Below, piece after piece: positions 45,141 to 52,868 of a stretch of DNA of 52,868 nucleotides; position 1 is the stretch's first letter, and the number at the start of each line of letters is the position of its first letter. The notes beneath the pieces are model-generated. The model saw only the letters and a program-made list of their open reading frames with translations. It ran no database searches and was not told the origin of the DNA. A program made the translations under genes and the position numbers. Source of the stretch: a bacterium (GTDB taxonomy: Bacteria; Patescibacteriota; Minisyncoccia; UBA6257; GWB1-50-10); assembly GCA_027310365.1 (NCBI GenBank), contig DAIDAY010000004.1, forward strand, positions 1 through 52,868. Reading direction: 5' to 3'.

Positions 45141-46976
45141 ATGTCAATGCCCCTTGACGAGGTCTGGAGAACCCCGTGCCATTGGAAGTATAGGCGCCAT
45201 GGCGCCATAGCATCAAAAACCATGTATCGTTCCACCTTTCTCGCCTCGCAAACAGCAGAACGCATCCTCCGGGAGGGTCGCATGATTGATCCGAACGAGA
45301 CGCCGACTCGCATGGTTGAACGGGTCGTCGAATCCGTCGTTTCGGTTGAACGAAAATTCGGCGCTGCCCGGAGCGCGGTGGAGAAGTTTGCGGACGAGTT
45401 CGGGTCGCACTTGGACAAAAAAGACTGCGTTATGAGCACCCCCATCATCAATAATGCCGGCCGCTACGCGGGGAGGCCTCTCTCTGCATGCACCGTTCCC
45501 CCGGTGGATTTGAATCAAGACATCTCGCGCATCAAGAAGATAGTCGATCGGCTGCATGCCGACGCAATGGGGACCGGCTTTAATTTGGACAGTTCCCGCG
45601 ATCCAATCGGGGTTCTGAAGGCCTTGAATGCCATCGCCGTCTCCGGCGCGCGGAGCGGGCGGGAAGATCGGCCGGTCGGGAACATGGCAATTCTCTCGTC
45701 GGGGCACCGGGATATTTTGGACTTCATCGATGTAAAGGTGGGCGGGGACAAGAAGGGGGAAGAGTGGAAATTCAACCTGTCGGTCAACGCATCGGACGAA
45801 TTCATGGAAGCGGCTAAAAGAGGCGCGCCGTACCGAACGTCCGGCGGCAAGATTTTGAATGCGCAGGACGTCCTCCATCGCATCGTCTCGTCGGCTCACG
45901 CATGCGGGGATCCGGGTCTCGTCTTTCTCCATCGGATGGAAGCCGACAATCCGACACCCGGCGTCGGTCACTACGTGAGCACCGCGCCGTGCGGCGAGGT
46001 CGGTCTTGCACCGGGGGAAACGTGCCAGTTCGGCTATGTGAATCTCGGCAACTTCGTGGTTCGGAATCCCAGCGGGGTGCCGAAAGTCGACTTTGGAAAA
46101 TTGGAACGCGTCGCCCGGCTTTTGACGCACGTTTTGGACAACGCGCTTGAGTTAAGCATCGAGCGGTACGGGGAAAAGGAGAGCCGTTCGATCATGAGCG
46201 CGAAGAGGAAAATCGGCGTCGGGGTTTGCGGATTGGCCGATCTTTTGGTGAAGCTCAAGATTCCTTATGCGAGTCGGGAAGGAAGAGAACTGGCCCGCAA
46301 CATCGTTGCGTTCGTCAATTACTATTCGAAAATCGAGTCTTTTGAATTAGCGAAAAAGCGCGGTTCGTTCGGCGCCATGCGCCTTCCGGCGGGGTGCCGC
46401 TACAACGAGTTGCCGGGGTTCATAGAAACCAAGTATGGCAACCTTGAGACGCCGGAAATATCGGGGAAAGACTGGATTAGTTTGGGGGAGAAAATACGGG
46501 AAACAAAACTGCTCCGGAACGCTTCCACGACCGCCCTCCCGCCGACGGGACGATCGGCACTCGTCATCGACGCAACGCCAGGAATCGAACCGCTTTTTCC
46601 CTTGAATGATTACGGCGGAGTGGTCAATCGGAATTTAATGGACGACTTACGCGCGCGCCGTCTCGATACACCGGAAACGCTCCGGGCGATAGCGCGCTCG
46701 GGGAAAATAGGCGACATTTTAGGGATCGACTCCGATGTGAAGAGCATTTACTCGACGGCGCTTGAAATCGCGCCGGAAGATCATTTGAAAATGGTTCATG
46801 TCTTGCAACGGGCGGTCGACGAGTCCATTTCGAAGACGGTGAACATACCGGAGGCAACCACGCCGGAAGAAATCATGAAGACGTACCTTGCGGCATACGA
46901 CCTCGGCTTGAAAGGAATTACGGTTTTTAGGACCGGCAGCCGCACAATTCAGCCACGCGAGCTCGCAAAGCCGTGA
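45141..46976 (+). CDS. adenosylcobalamin-dependent (class II) ribonucleotide reductase, divergent
   Basis: MSTPIINNAGR...LSACTVPP, GTGFNLDSSRDP, STAPCGEVGLAPGETCQFGYVNLGNF, GVCGLADLLVKLKIPYAS, LPPTGRSALVIDATPGIEPLF, GLKGITVFRTGSR. Confidence 0.85.
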   Translation: MSMPLDEVWRTPCHWKYRRHGAIASKTMYRSTFLASQTAERILREGRMIDPNETPTRMVERVVESVVSVERKFGAARSAVEKFADEFGSHLDKKDCVMSTPIINNAGRYAGRPLSACTVPPVDLNQDISRIKKIVDRLHADAMGTGFNLDSSRDPIGVLKALNAIAVSGARSGREDRPVGNMAILSSGHRDILDFIDVKVGGDKKGEEWKFNLSVNASDEFMEAAKRGAPYRTSGGKILNAQDVLHRIVSSAHACGDPGLVFLHRMEADNPTPGVGHYVSTAPCGEVGLAPGETCQFGYVNLGNFVVRNPSGVPKVDFGKLERVARLLTHVLDNALELSIERYGEKESRSIMSAKRKIGVGVCGLADLLVKLKIPYASREGRELARNIVAFVNYYSKIESFELAKKRGSFGAMRLPAGCRYNELPGFIETKYGNLETPEISGKDWISLGEKIRETKLLRNASTTALPPTGRSALVIDATPGIEPLFPLNDYGGVVNRNLMDDLRARRLDTPETLRAIARSGKIGDILGIDSDVKSIYSTALEIAPEDHLKMVHVLQRAVDESISKTVNIPEATTPEEIMKTYLAAYDLGLKGITVFRTGSRTIQPRELAKP

Positions 46977-46982
46977 AGCGAT

Positions 46983-47594
46983 TCAAAAAGACGACTTTTC
47001 CCTCATGAGGATGTTCGTGACGCTTTTCGGCACAACGTGGTTCGGTTTGATGCCGAGGCTTGCGAGGAAATTCCGGATGTCGGTTTTTGCCGCCTCTCCT
47101 TTTTCTTTTGTTGTCATGATTTCGACCTCGATGACGGGGCCGAAGTCCTTGATCTTCTCCAAAAAAACATTGAATTTTCCGATTGCGAAAGGATAGCGAT
47201 CCTTTTCAAGGGAAAAGAACTTTTTGAAGCCGATGGCTTTCAAGATGGCTTCGGCTTCTCCGACGTCGCTCACTTCTATTTCCCGCTCTTCCCATGAATT
47301 GTGATCTCCGCGCGTCGTGATTTTCTTGAGGTTCAGCTGCGAGTTCGTTTTTGCGCCGACCGATTCCGAGCGCAACCGCAAGCTGTAGGAGCCCACGCGA
47401 TCCATCTCTATTTCTTTGAACGATTGAACCTCTCGGGGACAAAAATAAGCATCGGTGAGCTTTCCGGCGGGCAATTGTTTCGTCGTTTGCTTCCGGAAGA
47501 GAGCGGACAACCGTTTCCATTGCGGTGCGGAGAGGAGGGCTCTCACCTCAACTTCTTGATACTGTTTTTTTGTTTTCCGTCCGCTTTGGGCCAT
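46983..47594 (-). CDS. CYTH-domain (CyaB/thiamine triphosphatase-like) protein
   Basis: YQEVEVRALLSAPQWKRL...LTDAYFC...SYSLRLRSES...WEEREIEVSDVGEAEAILKAIGFKKFFSLEKDRYPF. Confidence 0.75.
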   Translation of the reverse strand: MAQSGRKTKKQYQEVEVRALLSAPQWKRLSALFRKQTTKQLPAGKLTDAYFCPREVQSFKEIEMDRVGSYSLRLRSESVGAKTNSQLNLKKITTRGDHNSWEEREIEVSDVGEAEAILKAIGFKKFFSLEKDRYPFAIGKFNVFLEKIKDFGPVIEVEIMTTKEKGEAAKTDIRNFLASLGIKPNHVVPKSVTNILMREKSSF

Positions 47595-47644
47595 TGTGAG
47601 TGCGCAAATTGAAAGAGTATAATTAAAATATACGGTATCACTCC

Positions 47645-48211
47645 ATGCTCGCAAAATCAAATGTGAAAACGTACGTCGTCTTCTCGAATAGTGCGTATCG
47701 GAAAAACCCCGACTTTTACCGGGCATTTGTCCGCGCAGTCGAATCGGTAAGGGGGGTGCAGATCAAAGATCGGTGGTTTGAGCGTCAAGAAAAAGAGCTG
47801 CCGAGAAAGATATACCTCGAGACGCTCCGGGCGATTCGCGACTCCAACGTGGTGATTGCGGAAACATCCGCAAAATCCACGGGAGTGGGCCAGCAAATCG
47901 CCTACGCTATTGCGCAGAAGAAGCAAACATTCATTTGCATGAGCAAGAAATCGCATCCTTCGGGGAATAACGTCTTTTTGCACGGGACGATATCTCCTTT
48001 TTCCCACAACTTATACTACGGTAATTTCCAGGAGCTTGAACGGCTTTTATCGCAAGGAATTTCGAAGATGTCGAATCAAAGATTGGAAAAGTTTAACTTT
48101 ATTGCAAGCCGTCATACCAAAGAAATCCTCCGCCGCGAGAGCGCGAAGCACGGCATATCGCAGTCTGAGCTCCTCCGGCGGATTATCGAAGAGTGGGCTG
48201 AAAAAAATTAA
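47645..48211 (+). CDS. nucleoside 2-deoxyribosyltransferase-like domain fused to a ribbon-helix-helix-like C-terminus
   Basis: VKTYVVFSNSAYRKNPDFYRAFVRAVES...IRDSNVVIAETSAKSTGVGQQIAYAIAQKKQTFICM; C-terminal ISQSELLRRIIEEWAEK. Confidence 0.6.
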   Translation: MLAKSNVKTYVVFSNSAYRKNPDFYRAFVRAVESVRGVQIKDRWFERQEKELPRKIYLETLRAIRDSNVVIAETSAKSTGVGQQIAYAIAQKKQTFICMSKKSHPSGNNVFLHGTISPFSHNLYYGNFQELERLLSQGISKMSNQRLEKFNFIASRHTKEILRRESAKHGISQSELLRRIIEEWAEKN

Positions 48212-48251
48212 AATGGCGCAGGGGTCACCTACGCCAAAATGGTACTACATA

Positions 48252-48725
48252 CTACACTACCTCAATCTTCTTCACCTCGACCTCTTGAATGAGAGGGCCG
48301 ATTCTTCCGGTACGGACATCGCCGACCGATGCGCCCATAATAAGCTTTGCAAGGGGCGCCCGGTATGATACGTACTCCCGAGGATTTTCCCGGAAGTTCA
48401 TGTAGCTTCCGACCTTGAACTTCATTTCTTTTCCTTCCGTCCTGTTGAAGACGGTTACCGTGCATCCGATCGCGACGCGTGACGGATTCGGCTTCGAAGT
48501 TATGAGGACGGCGTCGTTTTGAACCTTCAGGAGCTCCAGAACCCGTTTCGTCCACATGATGGCCTGCCGCTGCCCTTCCTCAAAGGCGAAATTGTCGTGC
48601 CACGTGTCGGCGCCTTCCGTCGCGCTTTCACCGGCCGCCTTCATGTTGGTTTCAACGAGTTTTTTCGCTTGATCGATGGCTTTCTTGAGGTCCTCGAAAT
48701 CCTCGGGGAGGAAGTAATATTTCAT
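48252..48725 (-). CDS. GreA/GreB-like transcript cleavage factor family protein
   Basis: N-terminal coiled coil; C-terminal SRVAIGCTVTVFNRTEGKEMKFKVGSY...YRAPLAKLIMGASVGDV. Confidence 0.65.
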   Translation of the reverse strand: MKYYFLPEDFEDLKKAIDQAKKLVETNMKAAGESATEGADTWHDNFAFEEGQRQAIMWTKRVLELLKVQNDAVLITSKPNPSRVAIGCTVTVFNRTEGKEMKFKVGSYMNFRENPREYVSYRAPLAKLIMGASVGDVRTGRIGPLIQEVEVKKIEVV

Positions 48726-49231
48726 CCTCTCCTCCTTTCTTTCGTTTTTGCGATGATTTCTCCTTTTAAGGCTTGGATGACGTTTTCCCACGATCCCGTG
48801 ACGAGAGGAAGACCGAGCTTTTGTGCCAAGGTATTTCCCCAGATTCCTTCTTCGTCGGGCAAAATGCGGACGACGGCCGGTACGCCTTTCGCTTGTGCGG
48901 CGACCGCGACGAGGATGCCGAGGGGCTCTCTCCGCACGGTGACGAATGAATCGGAAATCGTGAGCTCCGTTATGATACCAAAGCGAGAACCGAATTCCCG
49001 TCTGGTTTCTTCGAGGAGTGAAGCGTTGCCGCTCACACCTTCCAGAATTTCATGGTGCGAAGCGAACTTTTCGCCGAAGAACAACGAAGCGCTCTCCAGT
49101 GAGTTGAATGTGTCGACAACCACGTTCTGGGGATTATCGCGGTGCAGCGCATCTTCGAAATCTTTTTCTCCTGCCGCATCCCCTTCAAAGAGGGCGACGG
49201 CAATGGCGGCCTTCTTGGATAATTCACTCAT
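48722..49231 (-). CDS. hypothetical protein, coupled to GreA-like gene
   Basis: Overlaps the next start by 4 nt; no recognised domain. Confidence 0.6.
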   Translation of the reverse strand: MSELSKKAAIAVALFEGDAAGEKDFEDALHRDNPQNVVVDTFNSLESASLFFGEKFASHHEILEGVSGNASLLEETRREFGSRFGIITELTISDSFVTVRREPLGILVAVAAQAKGVPAVVRILPDEEGIWGNTLAQKLGLPLVTGSWENVIQALKGEIIAKTKERRRG

Positions 49232-49356
49232 ACCTTCACCTTCTTTCTTTCAGCTTTTACGACGATTGTTAAGTTCCAACTTGGTGCCACTACTGTACGA
49301 TAAGAAGCAGGACGTGTCAAACCAACGGAGGGAGGGAGTGATGGTACAATGAAGGT

Positions 49357-50172
49357 ATGAAGCCGGAAGAAGCCGATAGTCTTTATAAGCCGAACCTGCC
49401 GGAAAAGAAAGAATACTTGCACGCCATTGAATCTCTCATTGAACGTAAGCCCCCGCTCGAAAAAATAAAGTTTGAGAACTTGAATCGCGTGCTTTCCTTG
49501 GCGGGTATGAGCGAAGATCCGTACCGCTTTGTTGGAAAGGAAAAAATAAACGCCGATGAAGCGCGGGCAGTCGCTGAAAAAGCGTTTCTCGCCGTAAATG
49601 CCGGGAAACGAAGCGAAGATCTCGAGCAAGCGCTTCGGGAGCTTTGGGATTATCTCGCGGAAGAAGACAAGCTCGAGCCTGCCGATTTGATATTCGTTTT
49701 CGGCGGCGGCCAGAATGAAACTCGGGCGAACGAAGCAGTCCGGTTATATCGGGAAAAATTCGGGCCGAAGATCCTGTTCACGGGAGCGCACGCGTCATCC
49801 CTCCCGGAGGGAAGTTGGTCGGAGGCCGAGTACTACCGGAAAGTCGCCGTTGCGAGCGGCGTTCCGGAGCGGGATATCATCGTGGAAACAAAGGCAAAAA
49901 ACACGCCGGAGAACGCCGTGAATTCCGTGAAGATTCTCAAGGAATCTAATTTTACTCCCAGGAAAATGATCATTGTGACGGCGCCTTATCATATGAAGCG
50001 ATGTTCCCTGAACCTGCGTTCGGTCGCCGATTGGAAGCCCCAGATCATAAGACACGATCTTCCCGACCAAGCGCATACGGACGCCAGTTATTTTACCGAT
50101 AAAGATGTGTGGTCGTCCGTCTTTTTTGAATACTTGAAACTCTACAACGCCCGCTTAATGGAACACTTTTAG
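49357..50172 (+). CDS. YdcF/DUF218 family protein
   Basis: LIFVFGGGQNETRANEAVRLYREKFGPKILFTG...TKAKNTPENAVNSVKIL...IIVTAPYHMKRCSL. Confidence 0.85.
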   Translation: MKPEEADSLYKPNLPEKKEYLHAIESLIERKPPLEKIKFENLNRVLSLAGMSEDPYRFVGKEKINADEARAVAEKAFLAVNAGKRSEDLEQALRELWDYLAEEDKLEPADLIFVFGGGQNETRANEAVRLYREKFGPKILFTGAHASSLPEGSWSEAEYYRKVAVASGVPERDIIVETKAKNTPENAVNSVKILKESNFTPRKMIIVTAPYHMKRCSLNLRSVADWKPQIIRHDLPDQAHTDASYFTDKDVWSSVFFEYLKLYNARLMEHF

Positions 50173-50190
50173 TGGTACAATGAGAGCGGG

Positions 50191-51075
50191 ATGACGGAAA
50201 TTGAAAAGTATCTCAAGGAATATTTGGATTACCTTGAAGTAGAAAAAAATCGGTCGCGGAAAACGCGCGAAAACTACGCACGATACTTGAAGTTATTCGT
50301 AAAACAAACGGGCGTTCAATCTCCCTTTGCCATCGACGACGATATCGTCCGGAGCTTCCGACTCGACTTGAATCGTCGGGGAATCAAAAAAATCACGCAA
50401 GGGTATTACGTGATTGCGCTCAGGAATTTCTTGAAGTACTTGATCAAGAGGAAGCTGAAGGTCCTCCCTCCCGACACCATCGAACTTCCCCGCGTGAGCC
50501 GGGCGGACATTGAAGTTTTGGGATACGAGGAACTTGAACGGCTTCTCTCCGCCCCGAAGGGCGGCGATCTCCGGTCGCTCCGCGACAAAGCGATTTTGGA
50601 AACCCTCTTTTCGACGGGCGTGAGGCTCTCGGAACTTTGCAATCTTTCGCGGTTCGTTGATTTGAAGCGCGGCGAGATTTCTGTGCGCGGAAAGGGAGAC
50701 AAAATACGCGTCGTTTTTCTTTCGAATACGGCAAAAGACGCCATACGCGATTATATGAAGAGGCGGCAGGATGCCTGGGAGCCGCTTTTTGTAAGTTTGG
50801 ATAAGAAGGGAAGGGTTATGGGAAGAATTACGCCCCGGAGCGTCGAGCGCTTGGTTTCGTTCTATGCCCGGAAAGCCGGCATACCGAAGAAGGTGCACCC
50901 TCATGAATTGCGCCATTCGTTCGCGACCGATCTCCTGGTGAATGGCGCCGACCTCCGTTCGGTCCAGGCGCTCTTGGGTCACGCGAATATCTCGACGACG
51001 CAAATCTATACCCACCTCACCAACAAGGAGTTGCGCGAGGTGCACGAAGCCTTCCACGGCAAACGAAGGAGATGA
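50191..51075 (+). CDS. tyrosine recombinase XerC/XerD-like
   Basis: LFSTGVRLSELCNL, VRGKGDKIRVV, HPHELRHSFATDLLVNGADLRSVQALLGHANISTTQIYTHLTNKELREV. Confidence 0.95.
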   Translation: MTEIEKYLKEYLDYLEVEKNRSRKTRENYARYLKLFVKQTGVQSPFAIDDDIVRSFRLDLNRRGIKKITQGYYVIALRNFLKYLIKRKLKVLPPDTIELPRVSRADIEVLGYEELERLLSAPKGGDLRSLRDKAILETLFSTGVRLSELCNLSRFVDLKRGEISVRGKGDKIRVVFLSNTAKDAIRDYMKRRQDAWEPLFVSLDKKGRVMGRITPRSVERLVSFYARKAGIPKKVHPHELRHSFATDLLVNGADLRSVQALLGHANISTTQIYTHLTNKELREVHEAFHGKRRR

Positions 51076-51094
51076 GAGTAAGAATTTTCCTCGG

Positions 51095-51140
51095 GCACAA
51101 GAAGAACTATGATAACTAGACGATCGTCTAGAAAATGTAA
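51095..51140. repeat. left copy of ~45-bp palindromic direct repeat flanking the Cas2/PaaX-like gene
   Basis: GCACAAGAAGAACTATGATAACTAGACGATCGTCTAGAAAATGTAA; core CTAGACGATCGTCTAG (51116-51131) is a perfect 16-bp palindrome. Confidence 0.7.
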
Positions 51141-51184
51141 GTTTTGTGGCATAGGGTGTATAATAGTGGTGTATCTACGAAAAA

Positions 51185-51790
51185 ATGGCGAGGGGGAACA
51201 TTTCGTTGAGTATTTTAGAGGTGTTAAAAGACGCAGCCGTTGGCAGTCTCGATCTTTTTGAGGCTTTTCTGGCTGCTGGCTACGGTGCTTCGCCGCGCAG
51301 GGTAGGTTACGAACTGTCGAAGATAGAAGAAAAAAGATTATCCAGGGAACAGAGAGCGAGATTGAGGCAAAAATACTGCAATCTTATTTCTCAGTTAAAG
51401 AGAGATGGGCTTATTCAAGTGAAGGAAAACAGCCGTTCGAAAATTTTTGCTCTCACCCCCAGAGGGAAGAAGAAGATGAAGGAGTTAAGATTAAAAATCG
51501 AGCGGGAAGCGCCTCGACCGGATGGATATCAAAAAGAGAAAGGAAATCTTACCATCGTCGCCTTTGATGTGCCAGAAAAGCATAAAACAAAAAGAAACTG
51601 GATAAGAGAGGTTTTGAAAAATCTGGATTTCAAAATGATCCAAAAAAGTGTTTGGTTCGGCAGAGTGAAAATCCCGCGGCAATTCATCGATGATTTAGGA
51701 AGATTTGATATGATCGACTTTGTTGAAGTATTTGAAATAAGCAAAGCTGGTAGCCTGAAACGGGTTGGCCAGCAATTCCACATTATCTAA
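51185..51790 (+). CDS. winged-helix + Cas2/PaaX-C-like ferredoxin-fold protein
   Basis: N-terminal wHTH (YCNLISQLKRDGLIQVKENSRSKIFALTPRGKKKM); C-terminal GNLTIVAFDVPEKHKTKRNWIREVLKNLDFKMIQKSVWFGRVKIP. Confidence 0.75.
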   Translation: MARGNISLSILEVLKDAAVGSLDLFEAFLAAGYGASPRRVGYELSKIEEKRLSREQRARLRQKYCNLISQLKRDGLIQVKENSRSKIFALTPRGKKKMKELRLKIEREAPRPDGYQKEKGNLTIVAFDVPEKHKTKRNWIREVLKNLDFKMIQKSVWFGRVKIPRQFIDDLGRFDMIDFVEVFEISKAGSLKRVGQQFHII

Positions 51791-51794
51791 ATAA

Positions 51795-51839
51795 GCGCGA
51801 GGAAACTACGTTAAGTAAACGATCGCATAGTTAATGTAA
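51795..51839. repeat. right copy of ~45-bp palindromic direct repeat
   Basis: GCGCGAGGAAACTACGTTAAGTAAACGATCGCATAGTTAATGTAA; shares ACGATCG..TAG...ATGTAA and the upstream GC.C.AG.A..ACTA pattern with the left copy. Confidence 0.65.
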
Positions 51840-51841
51840 AT

Positions 51842-52252
51842 TCACGATTGCTTGTTCAATATGCTGGTGTGGTATTTTTCCGGCTCATGAGGTTCGAGCC
51901 TGACCACATTCGGTACCGGATTGAATTCGCGGAGGCATGACGACAGACTTACGCCGAGATCCTTCTGGTCGTATCCGAGTGCGATGACATCGGGGCGCTC
52001 GCTTTTCGCCGATTGCCACGTTCCCAGAATCTCGTCCCCCGCGATAACTTTGTTCACGTAATCTTCTTTTTCAAGGCGATTCTTTCGTTCTTCAAAATCG
52101 AGCCGGGGCTTCCGGCTCTTCAGTTTTTCTACGGTTACATCCCGCGCCAAAACGATCACCAGTTCGTCGCCGAGTTGCTTCGCTTGCTTCAAAAACTCGC
52201 GATGCCCTTCATGGACCCCGTCGAAGACCCCAAAAACCAAAACTTTTTTCAT
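51842..52252 (-). CDS. cytidylyltransferase-like (nucleotidyltransferase, FAD synthase/TagD type)
   Basis: MKKVLVFGVFDGVHEGHREFLKQAKQLGDELVIVLARD...RPDVIALGYDQ. Confidence 0.85.
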   Translation of the reverse strand: MKKVLVFGVFDGVHEGHREFLKQAKQLGDELVIVLARDVTVEKLKSRKPRLDFEERKNRLEKEDYVNKVIAGDEILGTWQSAKSERPDVIALGYDQKDLGVSLSSCLREFNPVPNVVRLEPHEPEKYHTSILNKQS

Positions 52253-52269
52253 ATCGTTCAAATTTCCTG

Positions 52270-52352
52270 TGGGCAGGGAGGGATTTGAACCCTCACGCCT
52301 TTGCGGCGCGGGCTCCTAAAGCCCGTGCGTCTGCCGGTTTCGCCACCTGCCC
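52270..52352 (-). tRNA. tRNA-Leu (anticodon UAG)
   Basis: GGGCAGG TGGCGAAACCGGCAGACGCA CGGGC TTTAGGA GCCCG CGCCGCAAAGGCGT GAGGG TTCAAAT CCCTC CCTGCCC A; long variable arm. Confidence 0.93.
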
Positions 52353-52382
52353 ATAGCCCACATTTTACCAGATATTTTGTAT

Positions 52383-52411
52383 TTGACAAATAGATAAAAA
52401 TGTTGTAGTAT
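52383..52411 (+). promoter_or_regulatory. promoter
   Basis: TTGACA - 17 nt - TAGTAT. Confidence 0.7.
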
Positions 52412-52508
52412 TTGCTTAGATTTACTGTCAAAAAGCTCTCTGTTCTGAGAGCTCATACCGGGCAAAAGAGTTTTCTGAACAATCAATAAAATAGAAAGGA
52501 GAAGTAAG

Positions 52509-52868
52509 ATGCTTCTCAAAAACAAGGGAAAGAAAGCCGTCGAAGAAGATCTTGGCGATCTGCTTGGTGGCTTAAATCCAGAACTTCAAAAGTTTGCTGA
52601 TCTGTTGGCGAGTTTCATGCCAGCCGACAGCTTCCTCAGAAGTGAAGGTGCAGATAGGTTGTGGGGAATACTCAGTGATTCCGTTGAACGACGGGCCGAT
52701 TCACTACCGTTTCCATGGAGTAGAGTCATAGAAAAAGGTAGTGATCTTATCGAATTTCTCTCTAGGAGTTTACGAGAAGGCAAAAGTACATCTTCTACGC
52801 TCTCAAGGCTCAACTGGCAAGAGAATTTCTTTAAGCAGGCTCAAGATCGGCTAGCTAAAGCTCAAGAT
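52509..52868 (+). CDS. unknown protein, 5' portion, runs off window end (not in track)
   Basis: AAAGGAGAAG Shine-Dalgarno; MLLKNKGKKAVEEDLGDLLGGLNPELQKFADLLASFMPADSFLRSEGADRLWG... open through base 52868. Confidence 0.65.
   Translation, partial: MLLKNKGKKAVEEDLGDLLGGLNPELQKFADLLASFMPADSFLRSEGADRLWGILSDSVERRADSLPFPWSRVIEKGSDLIEFLSRSLREGKSTSSTLSRLNWQENFFKQAQDRLAKAQD

Noticed and set aside
45213-46130. 305-aa antisense ORF within the ribonucleotide reductase
   Set aside because: Opposite a gene with clear catalytic motifs; no domain signature
51185-51839. CRISPR locus
   Set aside because: A Cas2-like domain is present but there are only two flanking repeats, no spacer array and no cas1; the protein is closer to PaaX-like regulators

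Overview
The window looks like a chromosomal segment from a streamlined Patescibacteria/CPR-type bacterium (inferred from gene content only; not confirmed by any search). The core contents are: a replication-origin neighbourhood (dnaN-dnaA / rpmH-rnpA-yidC-jag); ruvA, ruvB, ruvC, polA, holA and tsaE; rpsT and rpsO, with pnp near rpsO; a PBP1-type penicillin-binding protein; PilB; ComM; RsmA; a class II ribonucleotide reductase; XerC/D; tRNA-Arg(CCG) and tRNA-Leu(UAG). A minus-strand locus of about 13 kb resembles a type IV secretion system (VirB4 split in two, PrgI, VirB6/TrbL, and a VirB2-like plus M15-like fusion). The first 3 kb is accessory: an IS256/IS1249-like transposase end, several genes reduced to N- or C-terminal stubs, and a pair of inverted hairpin repeats. 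The strongest unexplained signals are: (1) a 116-nt structured-RNA candidate between pilB and ruvB; (2) a solo PaaX/Cas2-like gene bracketed by two ~45-bp palindromic direct repeats; (3) two homologous small ORFs, each ending exactly 1 nt before the next ATG (upstream of VirB4 and of a DksA-like gene); (4) a mini GIY-YIG ORF inside a perfect 17-bp inverted repeat; (5) inverted copies of a ~75-bp hairpin repeat at 2.9-3.07 kb; and (6) -10 boxes repeatedly placed 6-9 nt before ATG, suggesting leaderless transcription. Everything was read by eye; no searches or folding programs were run.
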